Positions 8,598 to 16,107 of a stretch of 64,000 nt of DNA are shown here, piece after piece (position 1 is the stretch's first letter; each line of letters opens with the position of its first letter). The position numbers were made by a program, and so were the translations under genes. The stretch spans positions 1,178,001-1,242,000 of the forward strand of contig CAZHDY010000001.1 of assembly GCA_964531025.1 (NCBI GenBank), given 5' to 3'. This stretch comes from CALMEC01 sp964531025 (lineage in GTDB: Bacteria > Actinomycetota > Thermoleophilia > Miltoncostaeales > Miltoncostaeaceae). The notes beneath the pieces are model-generated. The model was not told the origin of the DNA, did no database searches, and was given only the letters and a program-made list of their open reading frames with translations.

Positions 8598-8690
8598 GGA
8601 GCGGTCGGGGCCTGGTGGCACGACTCGTCTTCAAAACGAGCGGAGAGGGGTTCACCCCCGCCCGGGAGGTTCGATTCGTACGCCGTTCCG
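8598..8690 (+). tRNA. selC: probable selenocysteine tRNA (anticodon TCA)
   Basis: 93 nt. The anticodon arm at 8624-8640 has a perfect 5-bp stem and loop CTTCAAA, giving anticodon UCA (8631-8633), the signature of tRNA-Sec. The acceptor is 8 bp (8598-8605 with 8682-8689, including two G-U pairs), as in bacterial tRNA-Sec. The D-loop is a 4-nt TGGT, a long variable arm holds GGGG-TTCA-CCCC, and G73 is at 8690. CCA is not encoded. Odd points: the T-stem (8665-8669 with 8677-8681) pairs at only three of five positions, and the D-stem has a G-A mismatch. It could be a divergent functional tRNA-Sec or a decaying copy. A separate 6-bp hairpin (8574-8593) lies just upstream. Confidence 0.62.
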
Positions 8691-8722
8691 TGATTCTCGT
8701 CGGCGCGGGAGTCGCCGCGACC

Positions 8723-8785
8723 CCGGTGGCGCGGACGCGCCACCGGAGATACGCACCACACAGCGAGTTCCGCGGAATCGCGCCA
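8723..8785 (-). repeat. intergenic palindromic repeat, copy E
   Basis: An 11-bp perfect inverted repeat (8723-8733 with 8736-8746, core CCGGTGGCGCG) is followed by text that, read on the minus strand, runs GATTCCGCGGAACTCGC then GTGTGGTGCGTATCTCCGG. The same order of motifs recurs at 14175-14477. The stem may also act as a terminator for the tRNA-Sec gene, which ends 32 bases upstream. Confidence 0.55.
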
Positions 8786-8842
8786 TCACGACCGAGCGGG
8801 ACGTCGCCTCCGGTGTGGGAACCGGATGCAACGTCCGAGACC

Positions 8843-9727
8843 TCATGCCAGTGCGTCGTCCACGGGTCCACCGCCCTCCAGCCGGCTCTTCACCTGTGTC
8901 TCCAGCGAGGTGATCCGCATGAGCGCGAGTGCCTCGGGAGAGGCTGACTGCATGTGCTGACCGGCCGGCGCCCCCTGATGCCAGCCCACCACATGGAGCA
9001 GCGCCAGCCGCTTGGCCTCCGGCAGACGGGTGCGCCGTGCGGCCGCATCGATGATCTCGTGCCCGATGGCCACGTATCCCAGAAGGCGCCCCTCGTCGGT
9101 GAGCTCGAACGTCGCCCCCATCCGCCACTCGCGGATGTGGCCGACGCCATGAACGAGTGCGGCGGCGACCAGCAGGTCGGGATTCAGGCGCGGATGCCAC
9201 TGGCACAGGGTCTGGGCCAGCGACGCCACCCCGACGGTGTACTCCAGAAGCCCGCCGCGGTACGCATGATGACCCGACCGCGTGCAGGGGGCCGACAACC
9301 AGCCGTCCGCCAGAGCGGGATCGGAGAAGACCGCGGTCACCAGATCCCGGTGATCGGGATCGGCGATCTCGGTGGTCAGCACCTCGACGAACCCCATGAG
9401 CTCCTCGGGCTCCCGGTGGCTGCGTGGGAGGAGGTCCTCGGCGGCCACCTCGTCCGCAGCCGGGCGGAGGTGACGGATACGAAGCGCCGGACGCCCGCTG
9501 CGCGCGATGACCTGCCCGGCGACACGCACGCGGTCACCGGTGGCGAACTGCCCGTCGAAGAAGTCGGCCTGGTCGAACACGTACCCGGCGATGGCACCGG
9601 TGGCGTCGGCCAGCGTGATGGCCAGGTATGCGCTGCCCTGTCGCGAGAGACGCCGCTCCTTGGAGCGCACGGCGAACACGCCCTCGACCGGTTGCCCGAC
9701 CTCCATGGTGGCGACGGTGGTGCTCAT
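8843..9727 (-). CDS. YhaM-like OB-fold/HD-domain protein with degenerate active site
   Basis: A 294-residue protein. An N-terminal OB-fold (about 10-90: 'VEGVFAVRSKERR', 'DRVRVAGQVIARSGRPALRI') precedes a C-terminal HD-type domain, the layout of YhaM 3'-5' exoribonucleases. 'HHAYRGGLLEYTV' keeps the first histidines, but the HD doublet reads His-Gly ('ALVHGVGHI' for the usual 'LLHDIGK'), the 'SHHG' element is 'GWHQG', and the last metal-binding aspartate ('NLDAK') reads 'SLETQ'. Catalysis is therefore doubtful; nucleic-acid binding may remain. ATG 9727 overlaps the upstream helicase stop (ATGA), so it is co-translated with it. Confidence 0.75.
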   Translation of the reverse strand: MSTTVATMEVGQPVEGVFAVRSKERRLSRQGSAYLAITLADATGAIAGYVFDQADFFDGQFATGDRVRVAGQVIARSGRPALRIRHLRPAADEVAAEDLLPRSHREPEELMGFVEVLTTEIADPDHRDLVTAVFSDPALADGWLSAPCTRSGHHAYRGGLLEYTVGVASLAQTLCQWHPRLNPDLLVAAALVHGVGHIREWRMGATFELTDEGRLLGYVAIGHEIIDAAARRTRLPEAKRLALLHVVGWHQGAPAGQHMQSASPEALALMRITSLETQVKSRLEGGGPVDDALA

Positions 9728-12681
9728 CGATCACGCTCCGGACACAGAAGCTGGTAGTCACACGAACGGCAGTGGAACCCCGGGGTCGGGTCGAATCGGC
9801 GGTCGGCCGCGGCGTTCGCGAGCATCTCGGCCTCCTCCACCAGCACGGCCAGCTCGCCCGGCGTGGGGTCGAACGGCCGGTCACCGCCGTCCAAGACGTA
9901 GTCCAGTCGCGCGCCGCGACATGGCGCCCCGTTGTCGATGACCGCCTTCATGTAGAGCGCCAGCACGATGTCCTCGTCACCGACCCCCGGATGCGAGGGT
10001 GGCTTGCCGCTCTTGTAGTCGATCGTCTGGAACCCGGGGGCGCTCCCCTGGCGCAGGTCCATCCGGTCGACCCGCCCGTGGACCGTATGACGGCCGAGCG
10101 GCAGGGTGAAGCGACGTTCGACGCCCTTGATGATCCCGTCGTACCCACGACCGGTCATCTTCGCGTGGTACGCGGGGAGGTGCTCACGTGCGCGCGTCAT
10201 CGCCTGCTGTCCCTCGGGGGTGTCCGCCACGCCGAGCCGCTCGAGCTGATCCGCGAACCGCGTCACCAGCGCGTCTCCATCGCCGCCCGGGCCACCCGGC
10301 CGGAAGTGCGCCTCGAGCGCCAGGTGGAGCGCGGTGCCCACCGAGCCCGACGGGCGCCGCACCGACGGCACGCGGTCGACCTTCGCGAACCGGTAGCGCA
10401 ACGGGCAGGTGCGGTACGCCTGCAGGTCGCTCGGCGAGATGTCGATCGACGGCGGCGAAGGGTTGGGCGGACGGAGAGCCGCCGGGCCCAGCCGCGGTGG
10501 GTCGAACGCCTGCGTCTGCGCTTCCAGCAGAGTCTCGATGCGCGCATCGATCTCCTGGCGCGCCGTGACCTCGTCGCCGCCCTCGGTCCGGGTGCGCGCC
10601 GCAGTTCGGACCGCGGCCTCCAGGTCACGCCGCGCGTGCGCGATCGCGTCGAGGATCACGCGCTCGGGCCCCTCGCCCACATGGTCGGGTTCGGGATCGC
10701 CCACCGCCGCCCGCGCCTCGTCGAAGAACGGCGAGGGCTTCTGCGCGTTGCGCTCGCCCTGCTCGTATGTCGAAAGGACGAGATGCCGGCGGGCACGCGT
10801 GAGCGCCACGTAGAACAGCCGGCGCTTCTCGGCCACATGCGCGTCGCGGCCACGTTCCAGCGACTCGGGAAGGAGCGCGTCCGGGATGTCCGGACCGCGG
10901 CGATCACGACCGGGGACGCGTGCGGCGACCAGCCCCACCACGAACACGGCGTCGAACTCGAGCCCCTTCGACTGATGGATGGTCGAGACCTGGACGCCGG
11001 TGCGCTCGGACGACCGGGGCACGCTGCCGCGGTGACCGACCTCGGACAGCCCGACCAGCCGGTGGACGAGGGTCGTCCCGTCGATCTGCGGATCACGGTC
11101 GGCCAGCTCGACACCCAGGCGCTCGAACTCGGCGAGCCCGGCGAGACGGGCGGCACCCTCCGCTCCCCCGAGAGCGAGCGCACGCTCCCGGACCCCGGAC
11201 AGGTCGAGCACGGTCCGCACCAGGTCCGCCGGCGGACCCACGATCGCCGGACCGATCGCATTGAGGATGAGCTCGAACTCCGGGCGCCCCACGGAGCGCG
11301 CGACGCGGGCGAGGGCCATGGTGGCCGTCTCGGTGCGCTCCCCTGCCATGTGGACGGCGTCGGTGCTGTCGGCCCACGGCAGGCCCAGATCGCCGGCCAG
11401 GCGCAGATGCGCCTGCGGGTCGTCGGGATCGGCCAGGGCACGCAGCCACGCCATGACCTCGCGGACCTCGCGCCGCTCGAAGAGCCCCAGCCCGCCGTGG
11501 ACCTGATGGGGGATGCCGGCGGCCTCCAGCACGCGGACGAAGGCCGGCGCCTCGGTGCGGACGGAGTCCATGAGGATGGCCTGCTCCTCGAGCGCGATCC
11601 CCTCGGCCTGGTAGGTCAGGATCGCCTCGGCCACCGCACGCGCCTGCGCATCCTCGTCGCGCGCGATCCAGAATCGCGGCATGGGCCCGGTGGCGTCTTC
11701 GAGCGCGACCAGGTGCTTGTCGGCGCGGCCCGGCAACGGCTCCACCAGCGCGTGGGCGGCGTCCAGGATCGACTGGGTTGAGCGATGGTTGCGCTCGAGC
11801 TTGATCTCACGGCGGTTCGGGTAACGCGCCCGGAAGTCGAGGATGTTCTTGGTCGACGCGCCGCGGAAGCGGTAGATGCCCTGGTCGTCGTCGCCGACGG
11901 CCATAAGGCTCTCGGCCCCGTCACCGATGAGGTAGAGCAGCTGCGACTGGGCGAAGTCGGTGTCCTGGAACTCGTCCACCAGCACGTGGCGGATGCCCTC
12001 ACGCACCGCGGTGAGGCGCTCGGGGTTGCCGCGCAGAACCTTGACGGCGCGGACGATCCCCTCACCGAAGTCGACGAGGCCCTCCTCGGCCAGCCAGCGA
12101 TCGTGTGCGAGGTAGGCGTGGGCGAACTCGAGATCGCGGGTGCGCTCGACCTTCTCCCTCGCGGTACTCGCCTCGTCCAGCGCCATCTTCGCGTACCCGA
12201 CGAAGTCCTCGGCTGTGACGAGTTCGTTCTTGCAGCGTTCGATGCGGCGGATGATGTCGTCCACCACACGCCCCGCCCCGCCACGCAGGTCGTGCTGCAG
12301 GAGTCCCAGCTCACCGATGCGGTCGAGCATGATGAGGGCCCGCTCCTCCTCGGTGGCCCACACGGCCGGAGGAAGCAGCCCGTGCTCCACGCCGTGCACC
12401 CGGGCCAGCTCACCGGCGAAGGCGTGGAAGGTGAGGACACGCAGGGTGTCATGGGCACGACCGAGCAGGGCCTCGGCACGGGAGCGCAGCTCGTCCGCGG
12501 CACGGGAGCTGAAGGTGAGGGCGACGATCTCGTCCGGATGCGCACCGTTCTCGACCAGCCACGCGACCCGATGGGTGAGGACGCGGGTCTTTCCGGAGCC
12601 GGCACCGGCGACCACCAACATGGGACCCGAGGCATGCGTGACCGCATCACGCTGCTCGGGCGAGAGACCGTCGAGAATCAC
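9724..12681 (-). CDS. UvrD/PcrA-type helicase fused to a PD-(D/E)XK nuclease domain
   Basis: About 985 residues. It has the SF1 helicase motifs: Walker A 'AGAGSGKT' (residues 25-32), 'VDEFQDTD', 'GDDDQGIYRFRGA', 'STIHQSKGLEFD' and 'VALTRAR'. The C-terminal 250 residues form a RecB-like nuclease ('GRVDRMDLRQG', 'TIDYKSGKPP') with cysteines 'CPLRYRF' and 'CRSCDYQLLC' placed as in the iron-sulfur nuclease domains of AddB-type enzymes. Known relatives act in double-strand-break processing. GTG 12681 is chosen as start because upstream in-frame codons run into a palindromic repeat; the ribosome site is weak. It is coupled to the HD protein downstream. Confidence 0.88.
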   Translation of the reverse strand: MILDGLSPEQRDAVTHASGPMLVVAGAGSGKTRVLTHRVAWLVENGAHPDEIVALTFSSRAADELRSRAEALLGRAHDTLRVLTFHAFAGELARVHGVEHGLLPPAVWATEEERALIMLDRIGELGLLQHDLRGGAGRVVDDIIRRIERCKNELVTAEDFVGYAKMALDEASTAREKVERTRDLEFAHAYLAHDRWLAEEGLVDFGEGIVRAVKVLRGNPERLTAVREGIRHVLVDEFQDTDFAQSQLLYLIGDGAESLMAVGDDDQGIYRFRGASTKNILDFRARYPNRREIKLERNHRSTQSILDAAHALVEPLPGRADKHLVALEDATGPMPRFWIARDEDAQARAVAEAILTYQAEGIALEEQAILMDSVRTEAPAFVRVLEAAGIPHQVHGGLGLFERREVREVMAWLRALADPDDPQAHLRLAGDLGLPWADSTDAVHMAGERTETATMALARVARSVGRPEFELILNAIGPAIVGPPADLVRTVLDLSGVRERALALGGAEGAARLAGLAEFERLGVELADRDPQIDGTTLVHRLVGLSEVGHRGSVPRSSERTGVQVSTIHQSKGLEFDAVFVVGLVAARVPGRDRRGPDIPDALLPESLERGRDAHVAEKRRLFYVALTRARRHLVLSTYEQGERNAQKPSPFFDEARAAVGDPEPDHVGEGPERVILDAIAHARRDLEAAVRTAARTRTEGGDEVTARQEIDARIETLLEAQTQAFDPPRLGPAALRPPNPSPPSIDISPSDLQAYRTCPLRYRFAKVDRVPSVRRPSGSVGTALHLALEAHFRPGGPGGDGDALVTRFADQLERLGVADTPEGQQAMTRAREHLPAYHAKMTGRGYDGIIKGVERRFTLPLGRHTVHGRVDRMDLRQGSAPGFQTIDYKSGKPPSHPGVGDEDIVLALYMKAVIDNGAPCRGARLDYVLDGGDRPFDPTPGELAVLVEEAEMLANAAADRRFDPTPGFHCRSCDYQLLCPERDR

Positions 12682-12710
12682 CTGACCGATGGTACGCGTT
12701 CTTTCATGAC

Positions 12711-12749
12711 CGACGGGGTGGACGGTGCCGGGCACCAGCGACCCCGTCG
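12711..12749. repeat. palindromic repeat, GGTGCCGGGCACC type, imperfect copy
   Basis: The outer arms CGACGGGGT (12711-12719) and ACCCCGTCG (12741-12749) flank an inner GGTGCC/GGCACC pair; four bases between the arms do not pair. The left 27 bases are identical to the copy at 12856. The 322-bp space between the helicase start and the next gene holds these two copies and nothing else recognisable. Confidence 0.7.
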
Positions 12750-12855
12750 CCGGCCGCGATCAGGACGACAGGTGTTCGCCGACCGCCCCGTCCGGGGCTC
12801 GCCTCCACCGACGAACGTCCTGCACACACCGGTTTTCGTCCTTTGACGTCGGTGT

Positions 12856-12896
12856 CCGACGGGGTGGACGGTGCCGGGCACCGTCCACCCCGTCGG
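12856..12896. repeat. palindromic repeat, GGTGCCGGGCACC type, perfect copy
   Basis: 20-bp arms (12856-12875 and 12877-12896) are perfect inverted repeats separated by a single G. It shares its left half with the imperfect copy about 140 bp away. As RNA it would fold into a very stable hairpin; it could terminate the minus-strand DUF6636-like genes' antisense traffic or be a REP-like mobile palindrome. Confidence 0.75.
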
Positions 12897-13003
12897 CGGA
12901 TCGGGACCGCCCCTGATCCCCGCGTCCGCCAGGTCTCCGCTCAGCGAGGCCACCAGCAGTTCGGCCCCCCGCACGATCGGAGACGCAGGCCCTCACCTGA
13001 GGA

Positions 13004-13462
13004 CTACTTGTAGAGCGTGTACCCCTGCATCGAGACCTTGAACCCCTGGCGCTTCACACCGGTGGTGCGCCGGCACACCATGCCGCTGGTGGTGGAGGTG
13101 CAGCGGATGCCGCCGACCACGACGCTCTTGCGGTAGGCGAGCACCCGGCAGGGAGTCGCCTGGCCCGTGATGCACTGCGGCCCGACATCACCCCGGCAGC
13201 CTCCGAGGGAGACGCGCCGCTTCCAGAGGGTCACCTGGCTGCGTGCCCAATCCAGGTCACAGTTGGCCGGACGTTTCGGATAGCTCTTCCAGGTGGTTCG
13301 CTCGACGACGCACGAGGCGGTGCCGCCGTCGGAGGCATCGACGATGCAGTCGATGTTCCGGGAAGGGCTCGTGATCTGGACGAAGCCCATGGCCGCCGGA
13401 GCGGCCACGGTGACGCTCCCGAGAAGGACGACGGACACGAGGACGGTGCGGAGCTTTCGCAT
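13004..13462 (-). CDS. secreted Cys-rich DUF6636-like protein (copy 1)
   Basis: A 152-residue protein. A Sec signal peptide (residues 1-25, ending near 'APAAMG') is followed by 'ITSPSRNIDCIV', 'TASCVVERTTW' and a run of paired cysteines typical of DUF6636 ('F.SPSGNI.C'). At least nine cysteines in the mature part suggest disulfides. ATG 13462 has AGGGAG seven bases upstream. Paralogue of the next gene; the C-terminal 'GVKRQGFKVSMQG' is nearly identical between them. Function unknown. Confidence 0.72.
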   Translation of the reverse strand: MRKLRTVLVSVVLLGSVTVAAPAAMGFVQITSPSRNIDCIVDASDGGTASCVVERTTWKSYPKRPANCDLDWARSQVTLWKRRVSLGGCRGDVGPQCITGQATPCRVLAYRKSVVVGGIRCTSTTSGMVCRRTTGVKRQGFKVSMQGYTLYK

Positions 13463-13634
13463 TTTCGATCTCCCTGCCGGCCCCGGAGGATCGGCCGGTC
13501 ACTTGGGGGCCGCCGACGGCGGATGCGACAACAGTCAACATGACGGGAGCGGCCGCGTCCACCCCGTGGCACCGCATGATCCCGTGACCGTCGCACGATC
13601 GATCGAAACCTCGGTGTAGTGGCTTCGTCTCGTC

Positions 13635-14081
13635 CTAGCGGTAGAGGATGCGCCCCTGACGCGAGACCTTGAAGCCCTGGCGCTTCGCACCGGTGGCTCG
13701 ACGACACGTGATGCCGCTGGTCGTCGATGTGCAGCGGATGCCGTTGGTGACGATGCTCTTGCCGTAGCCAAGCACGCGACATCCGCCGGGCTGACACATC
13801 GGACCGATGTCGCCACGACAGACACCGACGCTGACACGACGGCCCGTCAGCGACACCTCGGTGGGCATCCAGGCCAGCGGACACGACGCCGGCTTGCGAA
13901 CGGTGGAACGCCAGGCGGCGCGTTCGACCCAGCACGAGGCCGTTCCGCCGGCCTCCGCATGGACGAGGCAGTCGATGTTGCCCGACGGGCTCGTGAAGTG
14001 GGCTCCGGCGAAGGCCGCCGGAGCGGTGGCGCCGCCCACGGCGACGGTGCCCGCGATGAGGAGTGCACGGAGAGTTTTCAT
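13635..14081 (-). CDS. secreted Cys-rich DUF6636-like protein (copy 2)
   Basis: A 148-residue paralogue of the downstream gene. Signal peptide (1-25), then 'HFTSPSGNIDCLVHAEAGG', 'CRGDIGPMC' and 'GIRCTSTTSGITCRR'. The two genes lie in tandem 172 bp apart, so they arose by duplication. Its ATG (14081) sits only about nine bases after a good -10 box, which implies a leaderless mRNA. Likely an extracellular disulfide-rich protein; no activity can be assigned. Confidence 0.72.
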   Translation of the reverse strand: MKTLRALLIAGTVAVGGATAPAAFAGAHFTSPSGNIDCLVHAEAGGTASCWVERAAWRSTVRKPASCPLAWMPTEVSLTGRRVSVGVCRGDIGPMCQPGGCRVLGYGKSIVTNGIRCTSTTSGITCRRATGAKRQGFKVSRQGRILYR

Positions 14082-14089
14082 GCGGGCAC

Positions 14090-14119
14090 GCTATGCCCCG
14101 ACGACATCGCAACGGTCAA
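14090..14119 (-). promoter_or_regulatory. promoter of the DUF6636-like copy 2 gene (leaderless)
   Basis: On the minus strand TTGACC (14119-14114) and CATAGC (14095-14090) are 18 bases apart, placing the transcription start at about 14083, next to the ATG at 14081. A second GCTTGACCGTT copy lies 22 bp upstream (about two helical turns), forming a direct repeat that might be an operator. Confidence 0.5.
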
Positions 14120-14174
14120 GCCACGGTTTCGGAACGGTCAAGCGACGGGAAAGTGATGCCCACGCCGGGACCAT

Positions 14175-14477
14175 CTCGATCGTTGATTCCACGATCTCGC
14201 GGCGTGATGCGTGTTCCCGGTGGCGCGGATGCGCGACCATCCACACGCCCACCCCGAGCCAGACACCGGTGACGCGTGCCACATCCCCTCTTCCGTGGAA
14301 TCAACCATCTCGATGAGTGGTGCCACGGCGGCGTGGTGTGGGGTGCGTCACCGGTGGATGCGGGGCGACGGCGGATGTCGATGGTCAGGGTGGTGTCCTT
14401 TCCGAGGCATCCGGTGGCGCATCCGCGCCGCCGGGGGCACGCACCACGCCGCGATCGCCGTGGCACCGCTCATCTAG
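14175..14477. repeat. cluster of four intergenic repeat copies (A-D)
   Basis: This 300-bp stretch contains no gene. Copy A (14178-14240, plus) and copy D (14408-14477, minus) are diverged inverted copies of one element. Copy B (14262-14312, minus) repeats GTTGATTCCACG, and copy C (14313-14374, plus) repeats GATGAGTGGTGCCACGG, whose inverse is in copy D. All carry a CACCGGTGG or CCCGGTGGCGCGG core. The same element occurs alone at 8723 and 49463. Confidence 0.6.
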
Positions 14478-14489
14478 GCTCCGTCGCGC

Positions 14490-14951
14490 ATGTCTCCGAC
14501 CGATCCGCAGCACCGACAACGGCCTCCGGAGCCGCCGGACGACTGGGACGCGATCGACCGCCTCACCCGCCGCTGCGGGCGCGCAGCGGCGATCGGGATC
14601 CCGACGTGGCTGGTGCTCCTGGTGGCGTTCAACGAGGAGCTCACCGGGATCCCGCCGTTGGCGGGGTTCACCATGGCGTCGATCCTGGCCCTGATCGTGG
14701 TCATCGTCGCCGACCTGGCCCGACGCGATCGGGGTGGAGCATCAGGCCTCGGGGTCTTCGGACGTCTGACGATCGTGTGGGTGGCGGTCTTCACCGTTCT
14801 GGCCCTCCTGGTGGCGCGCAGTGGCCAGGCCGGAGCGGCAACCGTGCTGGCCCCCTTCCTGGGTGCGAGTGTGGTGACCGGTTTCGCGGGCTTCGTGATC
14901 TGGATCCGGCGGTCGACCCGTCTGCCGCCGGGACCCGGTGATCCCAGATGA
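14490..14951 (+). CDS. small multi-spanning membrane protein
   Basis: A 153-residue protein. A hydrophilic N-terminus (1-32) is followed by four hydrophobic segments (about 35-48, 60-75, 90-108 and 117-137), predicting a four-helix membrane protein, with a basic/Pro-rich tail. No family is recognised. It precedes clpP by 76 bp on the same strand, so it may be co-transcribed with it. ATG 14490 is the only reasonable start. Confidence 0.6.
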   Translation: MSPTDPQHRQRPPEPPDDWDAIDRLTRRCGRAAAIGIPTWLVLLVAFNEELTGIPPLAGFTMASILALIVVIVADLARRDRGGASGLGVFGRLTIVWVAVFTVLALLVARSGQAGAATVLAPFLGASVVTGFAGFVIWIRRSTRLPPGPGDPR

Positions 14952-15027
14952 GGGGCGCCGCGCTCACCCGCCCCGCTACATTCACACGACCGGCTGTGGA
15001 CAGGCACGCGGAAAGGACCCGGCAGAC

Positions 15028-15636
15028 GTGAGCCCACTTATTCCGATGGTCATCGAACAGACCTCGCGCGGTGAGCGTTCGTTCGACATCTACTCCCGAC
15101 TGCTCAACGAGCGCATCATCTTCCTCGGGACCCCGATCGACGACCAGATCGCGAACCTGGTGGTCGCGCAGCTTCTGCACCTGTCGAGCGACGACCCCGA
15201 CAAGGAGATCTCGCTCTACATCAACTCGCCCGGTGGTTCGGTCTACGCGGGTCTTGCCATCTACGACACCATGCAGTTCATCAAGCCCGACGTGCAGACC
15301 ATCTGCGTGGGCGTGGCGATGAGCATGGGCGCGGTGCTCCTGGCCGGGGGGACGAAGGGCAAGCGGATGGCGCTCCCCAACTCCCGGGTGCTCATCCACC
15401 AGGTCTCGGGTGGGTTCTCGGGGCAGGCGACCGACATCGAGATCCACGCACGTGAGGCACTCGCGATCCGCGGCCGTCTGGATGAGATCCTGGCCGAGCA
15501 CACGGGCAAGACCAGCGAACAGATCCACGAGGACTCCGAGCGGGACCGTTTCTTCACCGCGGACGAAGCCCTGGAGTACGGCCTCATCGACCAGATCATC
15601 GCGCCGAACAGCGACGTGCCCGCTTCGGGGAGCTGA
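15028..15636 (+). CDS. clpP: ATP-dependent Clp protease proteolytic subunit
   Basis: 202 residues from GTG 15028 (GGAAAGGA lies about ten bases upstream; ATG 15046 is an alternative). The serine-protease triad is intact: Ser99 in 'GVAMSMGAV', His124 in 'VLIHQ', Asp173 in 'ERDRFF'. 'YINSPGGSVYAGLAIYDTM' is diagnostic. ClpP forms the tetradecameric chamber that degrades substrates fed by ClpX/ClpC. Neither clpX nor a second clpP follows; the next 850 bp are a non-coding duplication. Confidence 0.95.
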   Translation: MSPLIPMVIEQTSRGERSFDIYSRLLNERIIFLGTPIDDQIANLVVAQLLHLSSDDPDKEISLYINSPGGSVYAGLAIYDTMQFIKPDVQTICVGVAMSMGAVLLAGGTKGKRMALPNSRVLIHQVSGGFSGQATDIEIHAREALAIRGRLDEILAEHTGKTSEQIHEDSERDRFFTADEALEYGLIDQIIAPNSDVPASGS

Positions 15637-15851
15637 TTGGCTGAGCGGGGCGTGGGATCGGCCCCGGACAGCCCTTGACGTACGCCCCTGAGAGGACGAG
15701 ACTGAAGGGGCATCGGTGATCTGCCCTCCGAGGTGGATCGCTCACTCGAAGGCGAGGACGACGTGACCGCGCCCATCCGGATCGTCAGAACGGGGACCAC
15801 GTCGGGTCGATGGCCACGACCCAGTCGCCCCACTGCGCGCCTGCGTCGCAC
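15637..15851. other. non-coding stretch after clpP
   Basis: 215 bp without a supported gene. A possible promoter on the plus strand (TTGACG at 15674-15679, then a weak GAGACT 17 bases later) points into the duplicated unit, hinting that the unit is transcribed. Confidence 0.3.
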
Positions 15852-15974
15852 ATCCGTGATGACGGCCGCCGGAAGCGTTCGACCCCCTTCGGATGCACTG
15901 GTACCGAGAGACGCTCGACCCGCCGTCGGATCCACCGTCCCGGGTGGGACGGGACGCGCGGAAAGGAGGCGCCC

Positions 15975-16031
15975 GTGGTAGAGGGATCTCCATCGATGCC
16001 GAGCACCCCGGTGATCGGCATCGACCACTGA
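15975..16031 (+). CDS. putative 18-codon mini-ORF (copy 1)
   Basis: GAAAGGAGG (15961-15969) lies five bases before GTG 15975, and the frame runs 18 codons to TGA ('VEGSPSMPSTPVIGIDH' after the first residue). A hairpin-forming sequence covers its second half and a strong hairpin follows. It could be a leader peptide or small protein; no homology is recognised. Confidence 0.3.
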   Translation: MVEGSPSMPSTPVIGIDH

Positions 16032-16039
16032 TCTGAACG

Positions 16040-16083
16040 GGTACGGCCCGGTTCCCCGGCTCATCGGGGGGCCGGGCCGTACC
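16040..16083. terminator. strong hairpin in duplication unit 1
   Basis: 12-bp arms (16040-16051 and 16072-16083) with an inner CCCCG/CGGGG extension form a long GC stem. In unit 2 the same stem ends the methyltransferase transcript. Confidence 0.6.
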
Positions 16084-16107
16084 GTGCCTGCGACACCGTC
16101 CGCCCGG

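Noticed and set aside
9628..11781. 717-codon open frame on the plus strand antisense to the UvrD-like gene
   Set aside because: Mirror of a GC-rich coding frame; residue content is His/Arg/Gly-rich without domains, while the opposite strand encodes a complete helicase.
15720..15985. T-box or other riboswitch in front of the mini-ORF
   Set aside because: GGGTGGGACGGGACGCG only loosely resembles the T-box GGGTGGNACCGCG and no aminoacyl-tRNA synthetase or amino-acid gene follows.
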